Below are positions 32,185 to 40,344 of a stretch of 64,000 nt of DNA, piece after piece. Made by a program: the position numbers and the translations under genes. A model generated the notes under the pieces. It ran no database searches. It saw only the letters and a list, made by a program, of their open reading frames with translations, and was not told where the DNA came from. The DNA lies in assembly GCA_902491895.1 (NCBI GenBank), contig CABUJH010000004.1, positions 1 through 64,000 of the forward strand, read 5' to 3'. Every line of letters starts with the position of its first letter. The stretch's first letter is position 1. Origin of the DNA: an uncultured Collinsella sp. GTDB taxonomy: Bacteria; Actinomycetota; Coriobacteriia; Coriobacteriales; Coriobacteriaceae.

Positions 32185-32255
32185 TTAGGTTGACTGGGGA
32201 GGATGGGATGTTATCTCGTCCCTTGGACTGGCCCCGCTTCTAAAATAATCTCTGC

Positions 32256-32291
32256 AAAAGACGGCTGCTCCGTTTGGAGGGCCGTCTTTTT
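32256..32291 (+). terminator. Terminator after purH
   Basis: AAAAGACGGC (32256-32265) pairs with GCCGTCTTTT (32281-32290) and one more T follows. It lies 70 bases after repeat F copy 2. Confidence 0.85.
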
Positions 32292-32331
32292 GGTATAAGA
32301 GGACGGAATGACTAACACGAAAGGTACAACC

Positions 32332-33039
32332 ATGCCCCAGATTGATGATGCCGAGCTGTTTGGCAATGCCGAGGATCAGCGTGCGTACGAGGACTTTTGC
32401 GCCAATCAGGAGGCGGTCGAGAAGTTTACGCTCGACAAGCCCGCGCTTATCTGCCGCTGGCGCATGTCCAACAAAAAGGTGCCCATGCTCAACCGCCACA
32501 TTCGTGCGCTGTCCGAGCGCTTGGTGCAGGGCGAGCCGCTTACCCATAACATGCTCAGTTGGGCCAAGCAGCACGTTGAGTGGTCGCTTGCCGAGGGCGA
32601 TTACACTGCGCACGACGGCGTACTCATGCTGGTGATCGACGTTAACGGCAACGCCGCCATGACGGTGGGGGAGTACGAGCCGCTCGCCGATACGTCGGCC
32701 AAGGCGCTACGCGCCCGTTCCGCCGAGGCTCGCTCCGAGGCCGACGAAACCGGCGTGGCGCCCGAGCTGCTCGCCGCCGTCGATAACGGCGAGCTTGCCT
32801 TTGTGGCGCCAGCGGACGAGTGCCTGTGCGGCACGGCGACGCTCATCGAGCAACTGGCCCAGACCAAGGGCATCCCGGTCACGCGCGTAGATATTCCCGC
32901 ACAGCTCAAGGGCGCCTTGTTCCTGGTGAGCGACGAGCACGGCGTGGTCCCCGCAACCGAGGCCGACGCCGCCGAGGCCGACGCCGCCACGGTCGCCTTC
33001 TTCGCTGAAGGCTACGAAAAGCTCCGTGCCCGCCGCTAA
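32332..33039 (+). CDS. Protein of unknown function
   Basis: A 235-residue, acidic, soluble protein without signal or membrane helices. The first half has basic-aromatic segments (ICRWRMSNKKVPMLNRHIRALSERL, LSWAKQHVEWSLAEGDYTAHDGVLMLVIDVNGNAAMTVGEY); the second is Ala/Glu-rich and includes DECLCGTATLIEQL and KGALFLVSDEHGVVP. The order (arm, PLP-like LCGT...) faintly recalls class IV aminotransferases but I cannot support it. ATG 32332 with GAAAGG upstream is preferred to ATG 32308, since a -10-like TATAAG at 32294-32299 would leave the earlier ATG without a leader. Confidence 0.6.
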   Translation: MPQIDDAELFGNAEDQRAYEDFCANQEAVEKFTLDKPALICRWRMSNKKVPMLNRHIRALSERLVQGEPLTHNMLSWAKQHVEWSLAEGDYTAHDGVLMLVIDVNGNAAMTVGEYEPLADTSAKALRARSAEARSEADETGVAPELLAAVDNGELAFVAPADECLCGTATLIEQLAQTKGIPVTRVDIPAQLKGALFLVSDEHGVVPATEADAAEADAATVAFFAEGYEKLRARR

Positions 33040-33053
33040 ATGATGTTTCTGGG

Positions 33054-33083
33054 ACGGGGATTAAAAACTCATTTAATTCCCGT
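33054..33083 (+). terminator. Terminator-like hairpin after the unknown gene
   Basis: ACGGGGATTAAA and TTTAATTCCCGT pair over 12 positions with one G-T, loop of 6. No T tract follows; a second hairpin (GCGAG...CTCGC, 33091-33120) comes next. Confidence 0.55.
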
Positions 33084-33161
33084 GCTCGTCGCGAGCGAGG
33101 GGCAAGCCTCTGCCACTCGCGAACAGTTCTGTCACTTTGGTGCCGCGTGAGGCGCGTATCT

Positions 33162-33180
33162 GCGGATCCGCGGTCATAAT
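33162..33180 (+). promoter_or_regulatory. Palindrome and -10 box before the BceRS-like pair
   Basis: The perfect 10-bp palindrome GCGGATCCGC (33162-33171) lies directly upstream of a -10-like CATAAT (33175-33180), where a repressor or the response regulator itself could act. The regulator ATG is 33 bases downstream. Confidence 0.4.
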
Positions 33181-33212
33181 GGGGCAAGACAACCAAGAGG
33201 GGGGCGGAATCC

Positions 33213-33884
33213 ATGGCGCTAATCTATATCGTTGAGGACGACGAGCCCATTCGTCGTGAGCTTATCGACATCCTTGCCCGCGCCGGGTTTGAAATCGAGG
33301 CCTGCGAATCGTTTGAGCATGTCTCGCGCGATATTCTCGCCGCCGCGCCCGACCTGGTGCTGCTCGACCTGACGCTTCCCGTCAAGGACGGCCAGCATAT
33401 CTGCCATGAGGTTCGCCGCGAATCCGAGGTTCCCATCATCGTCCTCACTTCGCGCGCGACCGAGATTGATGAGGTCATGGCCATGACGCTCGGCGCGGAC
33501 GACTTTGTTCCCAAGCCCTATAGCGCCCGTGTGCTCGTGGCGCGCATCAATGCCTTGCTGCGTCGCACCGCGGCGGCGGGCGAGCGCAGCACGCTCGTCC
33601 ACAAAGGACTGGAGCTTGACCTCGCACGCTCCATGGTCACCAACACGCAAACGGGCACCAGCACCGAGCTCACCAAAAACGAGCTGCGTATCCTCTCGCT
33701 GCTTCTGAGCCGCGCGGGCAAGATCGTCTCGCGCTCGGCCATCATGCAGGACCTGTGGGACTCCGACGCCTTCGTGGACGACAATACGCTGACCGTCAAC
33801 ATCAACCGCCTGCGCACCACGCTCGAAAAAATCGGCATCAAGGGGTATTTGACGACGCACCGCGGCCAAGGCTATTCGGTCTAG
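33213..33884 (+). CDS. OmpR-family response regulator (BceR-like)
   Basis: A 223-residue regulator: receiver with VEDDEPIRREL, Asp52 in LVLLDLTLPVKDG, TSRATEID and PKPYSARVLVARI; winged helix with STELTKNELRILSLLLSRAGKIVSRSAIMQDLWDSDAFVDDNTLTVNINRLRTTLEKIG and THRGQGYSV. The DxxxxDDNTLTVNINRLR sequence is typical of the BceR group, which controls envelope-stress and peptide-antibiotic responses. Its kinase gene begins 9 bases downstream. No BceAB-type transporter is nearby. Confidence 0.92.
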   Translation: MALIYIVEDDEPIRRELIDILARAGFEIEACESFEHVSRDILAAAPDLVLLDLTLPVKDGQHICHEVRRESEVPIIVLTSRATEIDEVMAMTLGADDFVPKPYSARVLVARINALLRRTAAAGERSTLVHKGLELDLARSMVTNTQTGTSTELTKNELRILSLLLSRAGKIVSRSAIMQDLWDSDAFVDDNTLTVNINRLRTTLEKIGIKGYLTTHRGQGYSV

Positions 33885-33893
33885 GGGCCGGCT

Positions 33894-34937
33894 ATGTCGT
33901 TCGCCAAATTCTTCAAAGATGCGCTGCTTCCCGTCGCCGTGTGGACGTGCGGCGTGCTGCTGAGCTGCTTTGTGCTGACGGTCGCCGGCGCACCCGTCTC
34001 TATCGTGGTCGTGGCGGTCGGCGTGTCCTTTATCTTCGGTATGCTGGGCATCGTGATCGAGTACGCGCGCCGTCGTCGTTTTCTGCGCCAGCTGGAGCGT
34101 GCGGCAGAGGAGCTCGAGAGTCCCGCATGGGTGCAGGAGATGGTGCAATGCCCGACCTATGCCGAGGGCGAGCTCGAGTACGAGGTCTTGCGCCGGGTGG
34201 GCAAAGCCGCTTGCGACGAGGTTGCCGAAGGCAGGCGTCAGACCGATGACTATCGCGACTATATCGAGAGCTGGGTCCACGAGGCCAAGCTGCCCCTGGC
34301 GGCGGCTCACCTGATTTTGGAAAACCTGGATGGCAGCGAAGACGACCTGTCGCGCGTGGATGATCTGGGCCGTGAGCTGGCTCGCGTGGAGCGCTATATC
34401 GACCAGGCGCTGTACTACGCGCGCTCGGAAGTCGTGGAGCGCGACTACCTGATTCGCCGTTGGGATCTCAAGACCTTGGTGACGGGCGCGATTAAGGCCA
34501 ACGCGCGTGAGCTCATCGCGGCGCACGTGGCCCCGGTGTGCGAGAACCTCGACTTCGAGGTCTTTACCGACGAGAAATGGCTCGAGTTTATTCTGGGCCA
34601 GCTTATTCAGAACAGTATTAAATATGCGCGCGAGGACGGCGCGAAGATCGTGTTTTCGGGCGCGTTGCTGGACGAGGGCCTGGCGAGCGAACGCATCGAG
34701 CTCACCGTCGCGGACAACGGCTTCGGCGTGAGCGCGGCCGACCTGCCGCGCGTGTTCGAGAAGGGCTTTACCGGCGACAACGGCCGCACCACCAAGCGCG
34801 CAACGGGCATCGGCCTCTACCTGGTGGCGCGCCTGTGCTCCAAGATGGGCATCGACGTCACCGCGGCATCCGAGCCCGGCGAAGGCTTCGTCGTAACATT
34901 CGCTTTTTCAACGAACAAGTTCCAATATTTCGAGTAA
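33894..34937 (+). CDS. Intramembrane-sensing histidine kinase (BceS-like)
   Basis: A 347-residue kinase with two N-terminal helices joined by a very short loop (within about residues 10-57) and almost no extracytoplasmic domain, the layout of BceS-type sensors. The H box is SWVHEAKLPLAAAHLIL with His129 (family WVHEIKTP), the N box is LIQNSIKYAR and the G boxes are VADNGFGVS and RATGIGLYLVARLCSKMG. BceS kinases usually sense through an ABC transporter; none is encoded here, so the partner must be elsewhere or absent. Confidence 0.9.
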   Translation: MSFAKFFKDALLPVAVWTCGVLLSCFVLTVAGAPVSIVVVAVGVSFIFGMLGIVIEYARRRRFLRQLERAAEELESPAWVQEMVQCPTYAEGELEYEVLRRVGKAACDEVAEGRRQTDDYRDYIESWVHEAKLPLAAAHLILENLDGSEDDLSRVDDLGRELARVERYIDQALYYARSEVVERDYLIRRWDLKTLVTGAIKANARELIAAHVAPVCENLDFEVFTDEKWLEFILGQLIQNSIKYAREDGAKIVFSGALLDEGLASERIELTVADNGFGVSAADLPRVFEKGFTGDNGRTTKRATGIGLYLVARLCSKMGIDVTAASEPGEGFVVTFAFSTNKFQYFE

Positions 34938-34967
34938 CGTACGCGGCAGACGCCCGCCCAAACAAAA

Positions 34968-35001
34968 CGTGCCGCCCCAAACGGGGCGGCACGCCATTTT
35001 T
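34968..35001 (+). terminator. Terminator after the BceRS-like pair
   Basis: CGTGCCGCCCC (34968-34978) and GGGGCGGCACG (34983-34993) form an 11-bp stem with a 4-base loop, followed by CCATTTTT. Confidence 0.92.
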
Positions 35002-35034
35002 CTATCAGACAACTCGCTGAAGTAAGGCTGCGAA

Positions 35035-35127
35035 GGCCGCGGGGCCGGGAGGGGTTTCCTAAGGGCACATCCCGCAGCCGCAACGCGGCGAGGACGTGCC
35101 CGTGGAAACCCCGCAGGCCCCGCGGCC
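35035..35127. repeat. 93-base multi-part palindrome J
   Basis: Four successive paired blocks: GGCCGCGGGGCC (35035-35046)/GGCCCCGCGGCC (35116-35127); GGGGTTTCC (35051-35059)/GGAAACCCC (35104-35112); GGGCAC (35063-35068)/GTGCCC (35096-35101); and an inner GCCGC/GCGGC hairpin. It ends 13 bases before the stop of the convergent usp gene. Confidence 0.88.
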
Positions 35128-35140
35128 GGTGGGAGCAACG

Positions 35141-35578
35141 CTACTTCACGACCAAGATGTCGCAGTCGGTGTTGCGTAGCAGGAACGTCGAAATCGAACC
35201 CAGGAGCGCGTACTTGATCGAGGACAGGCCGCGTGCGCCGCAGAGCACCAGGTCGGGCTTGACCACGTCGAGCATCTCGTCTTTGAGCGTCTCGCGAATA
35301 CGGCCGGCGCGAATCATGACCTCGACCTCGGGAATGTCGGGATTGGCTTTGGCCTCTTCGAGCTGCTTGGCGATGGAGTTCTTAAATGCCTCCTCTAGGC
35401 CGTTGACCAGATCGACTGGATATGAACCGGCGCTCTCGAGTGCCGTGGAATCGATAACGTGGCCGATAATCAGCTTGGCGCCGTTGTTCGCGGCGACCTT
35501 GATGGCGCGTGCGAGCACAAAATCCTGCTGCTCAGTACCGTCGAGTGAAACAAATACCTTGGTGTAGCCCTCGTTCAT
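35141..35578 (-). CDS. Universal stress protein A family
   Basis: A 145-residue single UspA domain. The ATP-binding end is LVLCGARGLSSIKYALLGSISTFLLRNTDCDILVVK (G-x2-G-x9-G-S pattern with G/S spacing), and the first strand is KVFVSLDGTEQQ with the nucleotide-contacting Asp. Such proteins are induced by starvation and stress. The GGAGGAAACC site before the start at 35578 is strong. It is divergent from uppP. Confidence 0.9.
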   Translation of the reverse strand: MNEGYTKVFVSLDGTEQQDFVLARAIKVAANNGAKLIIGHVIDSTALESAGSYPVDLVNGLEEAFKNSIAKQLEEAKANPDIPEVEVMIRAGRIRETLKDEMLDVVKPDLVLCGARGLSSIKYALLGSISTFLLRNTDCDILVVK

Positions 35579-35825
35579 GGTTTCCTCCTTGGTCTATCGC
35601 ACGGGCGTGGGGCTCGTGCGTCGGGCGGGCGCGGATGCGTGGCCGCCGGACACTTTATCTTGTTGCAGTTATACCCAAGGATTTGGGTTTGACCGCTCGC
35701 AATTCTGTGAACGGGCGAGTTTTTTGGTAAGGGTAGGCGCAGGCGCGCCGCCAACGGTTGATAATGGGACATCGCCCGCACCGTCCGCAGAACAATATCG
35801 GCGGGTGTCTAACGAGGGGGTCCCT

Positions 35826-36806
35826 TTGGATATCATCGAGCTTCTAAAATCTGCCTTCATGGGCCTGGTCGAGGGCATCACCGAATGGCTGCCTGTTTCG
35901 TCGACCGGTCACATGATCTTGGTGGACGAGTTCGTCAAGATGAACGTGAGCGAGACGTTCTGGAATATGTTTCTGGTCGTGATTCAGCTTGGCGCCATTT
36001 TGGCCGTCTGCGTCCTGTTCTTCTACGATCTCAACCCGTTTTCTCCCAGCAAAGGCAAGGAGGGCCGTCGCGACACCTGGGTGCTGTGGGGCAAGATTGT
36101 GCTCGGTTGCATTCCTGCGGCGGCGATCGGCCTGCCGCTCAACGACTGGATGGAGGAGCATTTCTACAATGCTCCCGTCGTGGCGCTGGCGCTCATTGTG
36201 TACGGCGTGCTGTTTATCGTGATCGAGAACTGGCGCGCGAGCAAGCGCGAGGAAATGGCCGTTGCCGGTTCGTTTGGTTCGCGTGCTGTGGTGTCGGGTG
36301 GACGTCCCGCCGGTGCGCACTTTGCGGCGCCCGCCGCGGCTACCGCTGAGGATGAGGACGATGACGAGGATCTGGACTTTGGTTCCATCACCACGCTCGA
36401 GGACCTGAGTTGGAAGACCGCACTGGGCATCGGATGCTTCCAGGTGCTCTCGCTGATTCCGGGCACGTCGCGCTCCGGTTCCACCATCATCGGCGGCCTG
36501 CTTTTGGGCTGCACGCGTTCGGTGGCGTCCAAGTTTACGTTCTTCCTGGCCATCCCTGTCATGTTTGGCGCGAGTGCGCTCAAGCTGGTCAAGTATTTCA
36601 TCAAGGGCGGTACGTTCGGTGCCAACGAGGTCGCCATCCTGGGCGTGGGCTGCGTTGTGGCCTTTGTGGTTTCGCTCATCGCTATCAAGTGGCTCATGGG
36701 CTTCGTCCGCCGTCACGACTTCAAGTGCTTCGGCGTCTACCGCATCGTTCTGGGCATCGTGGTGCTTGCGTACTTCTTCGTCTTGGAGCCTATGCTCGGC
36801 CTGTAA
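35826..36806 (+). CDS. uppP: Undecaprenyl-diphosphatase UppP with acidic insertion
   Basis: A 326-residue polytopic phosphatase recycling the lipid carrier of cell-wall synthesis. Catalytic motifs are present: GLVEGITEWLPVSSTGHM near the N-terminus and GTSRSGSTIIGGLLLGCTR. UppP usually has 265-280 residues; here about 50 extra residues (about 142-194) with an acidic core (EDEDDDEDLDFG) are inserted in a loop between helices. The start is TTG 35826, five bases after GAGGGGG; no ATG is suitably placed, the next one being inside the conserved helix. Followed by a strong terminator. Confidence 0.92.
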   Translation: MDIIELLKSAFMGLVEGITEWLPVSSTGHMILVDEFVKMNVSETFWNMFLVVIQLGAILAVCVLFFYDLNPFSPSKGKEGRRDTWVLWGKIVLGCIPAAAIGLPLNDWMEEHFYNAPVVALALIVYGVLFIVIENWRASKREEMAVAGSFGSRAVVSGGRPAGAHFAAPAAATAEDEDDDEDLDFGSITTLEDLSWKTALGIGCFQVLSLIPGTSRSGSTIIGGLLLGCTRSVASKFTFFLAIPVMFGASALKLVKYFIKGGTFGANEVAILGVGCVVAFVVSLIAIKWLMGFVRRHDFKCFGVYRIVLGIVVLAYFFVLEPMLGL

Positions 36807-36850
36807 CTTGGTTGACGCTGCGCGGCGGCCAGAACGACAACTTGTCATTC

Positions 36851-36892
36851 AAAGAGGGCGGCATGACCAAAAGGTCTATGCCGCCCTCTTTT
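36851..36892 (+). terminator. Terminator after uppP
   Basis: AAAGAGGGCGGCAT and ATGCCGCCCTCTTT form a perfect 14-bp stem (36851-36864 with 36878-36891), then TTCAT. Confidence 0.9.
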
Positions 36893-36956
36893 CATGCCAA
36901 TTTGTTCGCTCTGGCCGCCGCTCGCTACCGTTGCCGTGACATCGGTGGCTCCCTGA

Positions 36957-37023
36957 TTGGTGCAATGGGAACAGGTTGCTTTGCAGCAACATGGTGCAGA
37001 CTAACCTGACCCCATTGCGCCAA
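36957..37023. repeat. Palindrome D, copy 1 (before pcrA)
   Basis: Arms TTGGTGCAATGGG..CAGGTT (36957-36977) and AACCTG..CCCATTGCGCCAA (37003-37023) match with three mismatches. The centre TTTGCAGCAACATGGTGCA (36980-36998) differs from the centre of copy 2 (47264-47282) at one base. Confidence 0.82.
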
Positions 37024-37162
37024 ATCCGCTGGGGCGGGCCTGACGGTGACGCACGGAGTCGTGGTGTGATTTGCGTCGGTGTCCGCGCGGCTCGGTATAC
37101 TGGTACGGCTCAAACTATGGCGCCGCCCGCAGGCGCGCCGTCCGTCAGATGAGGAGTCGCCC

Positions 37163-40063
37163 ATGACCCAGCCCTTGCCCTGGGAAAAGAATGCCGCGGT
37201 ACCCGTGCCGCCCGCGCCGGAACCCGTGCCGCTCGATGCATACACCGCCCCCGCTGCGCCGGAGCCCGAGCTCGTCCCGCTCGACATCTACGACGCTCCC
37301 GCGCCGGCACCCAAACCCGCCAAGCCGCTCGTCGACATCGACAGCCTTAATCCCGCCCAGCGCGAGGCGGTCCTGTCCACCGAGGGCCCGTTGCTGGTGC
37401 TCGCCGGCGCCGGCTCGGGCAAGACCCGCGTCTTGACCTTCCGCATCGCACACATGCTCGGCGACCTGGGTGTTAAGCCTTGGCAGGTTCTTGCCATCAC
37501 GTTTACCAACAAGGCCGCGGCCGAGATGCGCGAGCGTCTGGCGGCACTCATTCCCAGCGGCACCCGTGGCATGTGGGTGTGCACCTTCCATGCCATGTGC
37601 GTGCGCATGCTGCGCGAGGACGCCGACCTGCTGGGCTACACCGGCCAGTTCACCATCTACGATGACGATGACTCAAAGCGCATGGTGCGTGACATTATGC
37701 AGGCGCTCGGCATCGAGCAAAAGCAGTTCCCCATCAACATGATCCGCAGCAAGATCAGCTCGGCCAAAAACGCCATGATCGGCCCCGAGGACATGCTCAA
37801 GAGCGCCGATAGCCCCAACGATAAAAAGGCCGCGCAGGTCTACTTGGAGCTGGAGCGCCGCCTGCGCGCCGCCAATGCGATGGACTTCGACGACCTGCTC
37901 GTGCGCACGCTCGAGCTGCTGCGCACCCGCCCCGAGGTGCTCGAAAAGTACCAGGAGCGCTTCCGCTACATTAGCGTCGACGAGTACCAGGACACCAACC
38001 ACGTCCAGTACGAGATCGCTAACCTGCTGGCCGCCAAGTACCAAAACCTCATGGTCGTAGGCGACGATGACCAGTCCATTTACAGCTGGCGCGGCGCCGA
38101 CATCACCAACATCCTGGACTTTGAGAAGGACTTTAAAAACTGCAAGACCGTCAAGCTGGAGCAGAACTATCGTTCCACGGGTCACATCCTGAGCGCCGCC
38201 AATGCCGTGGTGCGCCACAACTCGCAGCGCAAGGACAAGCGCCTGTTTACGGCCGAGGGCGATGGCGAGAAGATCCAGGCCTTCCAAGCGAGCGACGAGC
38301 GCGACGAGGGCCGCTGGATTGCCGGCGAGATCGAGAAACTGCATGCCAAAGGCACGAGCTATGACGATATCGCCGTGTTCTATCGCACCAACGCCCAGTC
38401 GCGTATCCTCGAAGATATGTTCCTGCGCGCGGGCGTGCCCTACAAGATCGTGGGAGGCACGCGATTCTTCGACCGTGCCGAGATCCGCGACGTCATGGCT
38501 TACCTCAAGATGATCGTGAACCCGGCCGACGAGATGAGCGTCAAGCGCGTCATTAACACACCGCGCCGCGGCATCGGCTCAACCTCGATCCAAAAGATCG
38601 AGCAGCTGGCGCGCGACAACCGCTGTTCGTTCTTCCAGGCCTGCGAGATCGCGTGCGCCGAGACGGGCATGTTTAGCGCCAAGGTGCGCAATGGCCTGTC
38701 GAGCTTTGTGTCGCTGGTGCGCGAGGGTCGCCGCATGGACGGCGAGCTCAAGGACGTTGTCGAGATGATTGTCGATAAGACGGGCCTGCTGCAGGCGTTT
38801 CGCGCCGAGGGCACCATGGAGTCCGAGAGCCGTGCCGAGAATATCCAGGAATTTCTGGGCGTCGCTGCCGAATTTGAGGAAACGCACGAGGATATCGAGG
38901 GCACGCTCGAGAGCTTAGAAGAGCTGCGCGCAGCCGGTGTTGCCGACGTGCCTGCCGGCGCCGAGCCCGAGCCCGTCGTGGTGAGCGCGCCCGCGCCCGA
39001 ACCGGGACCGTCCGCCCCGGCATCCTCGTTTGAGGCACTCGTCGGCGCGCGCGATGCTGCAGGTTCCAATCCGCTCGATAGCCTAGCCGCCCCGGCGCTC
39101 TCGCCGCAGGATGCCCTGGCCGCCGCCATCGCGGGCAACGCGTATGCCGCGCCGACGGAGATGCCGGCGGGTGTCGTACATGCCGACGAGATCGAGCGCA
39201 CCTACGGCCCGCTCACCTGTAAAGCGCTGCCGGCACTCATGGAGTGGCTGGCCCTGCGCTCTGACTTGGATTCCCTGGCCGGCGAGACGCATGCCATCAC
39301 CATGATGACCATCCACTCCGCCAAGGGCCTGGAGTTCCCGGCAGTGTTCGTGGCCGGCATGGAGGAGGGCATCTTCCCGCACGTGCACGACTTTGGCGGC
39401 AGCGATGACCCGGGCAAGCTCGAGGAGGAGCGTCGGCTGGCCTACGTTGCCATCACGCGCGCCCGTAAGCGCCTGTTCTTGACCTATGCGGCCACGCGTC
39501 GCACCTACGGCTCGACTTCTGCCAACCCGCGCTCGCGCTTCCTCAACGAGATTCCGTTTGAGGACATCGAGTTTAGCGGCATCGGTTCTGCCGGTTTTGA
39601 GGGCACGGGCTGGGAGAAGCGCGGCGACCGTCACGGCACGTTTGGCTCGGGTATGGGCTCGGACATGTATGGCGGCAAGGTGTTTGGCTCACATACGCGC
39701 TCGACCGGCGGTTCCGGTTCGCGCGGCGGATCGAGCTTTGATGACTTCTTTGGCGGCAGCAGCTATGGGACCGAGCGCCATCGTGGGGTCTCGCCCGACG
39801 CTGGCCGTGTTGCCTCGACCTTTGGCTCGGGCGCGCCGCGAGCCAAAAAGCCGTCGTCCAAGGTGTCCCCGACGGTGGAGCGCAAGGTCGATCGCGCCAG
39901 CGCATCGCAGGACTTTGCCGCGGGCGATACCGTGAGCCATAAGACCTTTGGCACGGGTACCGTGATCTCGGTCGCCGGAGACATGATCGAGGTCCAGTTC
40001 GAAAAGACCGGCCAGACCAAAAAGCTGATGAAGGGCTTTGCACCGATCGTTAAGCTGTCGTAA
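37163..40063 (+). CDS. pcrA: ATP-dependent DNA helicase PcrA/UvrD
   Basis: A 966-residue superfamily 1A helicase for repair and replication restart. Walker A is AGAGSGKT (81-88); other motifs are TFTNKAAAEMRER (Ia), YISVDEYQDTN (II), VVGDDDQSIYSWRGA (III), EQNYRST (IV), TIHSAKGLEFPAVF (V) and VAITRARKRLFL (VI). About 60 Pro/Ala-rich residues precede the helicase core, and about 90 residues of Ala/Pro-rich sequence (about 590-680) are inserted before motif V. The C-terminus has a Gly/Ser-rich stretch and ends with the PcrA RNA-polymerase-binding Tudor-like domain (GDTVSHKTFGTGTVISVAGDMIEVQFEKTGQTKKLM). ATG 37163 follows GAGGAG. Confidence 0.96.
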   Translation: MTQPLPWEKNAAVPVPPAPEPVPLDAYTAPAAPEPELVPLDIYDAPAPAPKPAKPLVDIDSLNPAQREAVLSTEGPLLVLAGAGSGKTRVLTFRIAHMLGDLGVKPWQVLAITFTNKAAAEMRERLAALIPSGTRGMWVCTFHAMCVRMLREDADLLGYTGQFTIYDDDDSKRMVRDIMQALGIEQKQFPINMIRSKISSAKNAMIGPEDMLKSADSPNDKKAAQVYLELERRLRAANAMDFDDLLVRTLELLRTRPEVLEKYQERFRYISVDEYQDTNHVQYEIANLLAAKYQNLMVVGDDDQSIYSWRGADITNILDFEKDFKNCKTVKLEQNYRSTGHILSAANAVVRHNSQRKDKRLFTAEGDGEKIQAFQASDERDEGRWIAGEIEKLHAKGTSYDDIAVFYRTNAQSRILEDMFLRAGVPYKIVGGTRFFDRAEIRDVMAYLKMIVNPADEMSVKRVINTPRRGIGSTSIQKIEQLARDNRCSFFQACEIACAETGMFSAKVRNGLSSFVSLVREGRRMDGELKDVVEMIVDKTGLLQAFRAEGTMESESRAENIQEFLGVAAEFEETHEDIEGTLESLEELRAAGVADVPAGAEPEPVVVSAPAPEPGPSAPASSFEALVGARDAAGSNPLDSLAAPALSPQDALAAAIAGNAYAAPTEMPAGVVHADEIERTYGPLTCKALPALMEWLALRSDLDSLAGETHAITMMTIHSAKGLEFPAVFVAGMEEGIFPHVHDFGGSDDPGKLEEERRLAYVAITRARKRLFLTYAATRRTYGSTSANPRSRFLNEIPFEDIEFSGIGSAGFEGTGWEKRGDRHGTFGSGMGSDMYGGKVFGSHTRSTGGSGSRGGSSFDDFFGGSSYGTERHRGVSPDAGRVASTFGSGAPRAKKPSSKVSPTVERKVDRASASQDFAAGDTVSHKTFGTGTVISVAGDMIEVQFEKTGQTKKLMKGFAPIVKLS

Positions 40064-40070
40064 TCCCGGC

Positions 40071-40200
40071 GGACCTGGGCGGGCGTATGGGGCAACATCG
40101 CCTGCTCGGGCAGTCCTGCGCAAGACGGAGGCCACATTAAGTGGCCTCCTTTGCGTGCGGAACTCGCGATCGATGTTGCCCCATACGCCCGCCCAGGTCC
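40071..40200. repeat. 30-bp perfect inverted repeat I with nested hairpins
   Basis: Arms at 40071-40100 and 40171-40200 are perfect reverse complements over 30 bases (inner part GGGGCAACATCG/CGATGTTGCCCC). Inside are a terminator-like hairpin GGAGGCCAC-attaa-GTGGCCTCC followed by TTT (about 40127-40152) and a small GCAGTCCTGC palindrome. The arm starts 8 bases after the pcrA stop. Confidence 0.93.
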
Positions 40201-40284
40201 TTAGATAACGTTGCTTGCGAACGTCGCTTTGCTCGTCCGCTTTTTGATCTGGAGAGCCGGGTGGGCTGATATATAGATACGAGT

Positions 40285-40318
40285 AGGGGCTCCCCCGTTG
40301 ATGAACGGGGGAGCCCCT
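40285..40318. terminator. Bidirectional terminator between pcrA and manA
   Basis: AGGGGCTCCCCCGTT and AACGGGGGAGCCCCT form a perfect 15-bp stem with a 4-base loop (GATG). The plus strand continues TGTTTCGTTTT. It lies between convergent genes. Confidence 0.88.
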
Positions 40319-40344
40319 TGTTTCGTTTTGGTTGTTGTTGCGAA

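Larger units (their letters stand above)
36807..37162. other. 356-base gap with terminator and palindrome D
   Basis: Contains the uppP terminator (36851-36892), palindrome D copy 1 (36957-37023) and presumably the pcrA promoter; a clear -35/-10 pair is not evident. I see no gene. Confidence 0.5.

Noticed and set aside
40071..40200. Rho-independent terminator for pcrA
   Set aside because: A 30-bp perfect stem enclosing 70 bases is not terminator-like; a compact terminator exists at 40285-40318.
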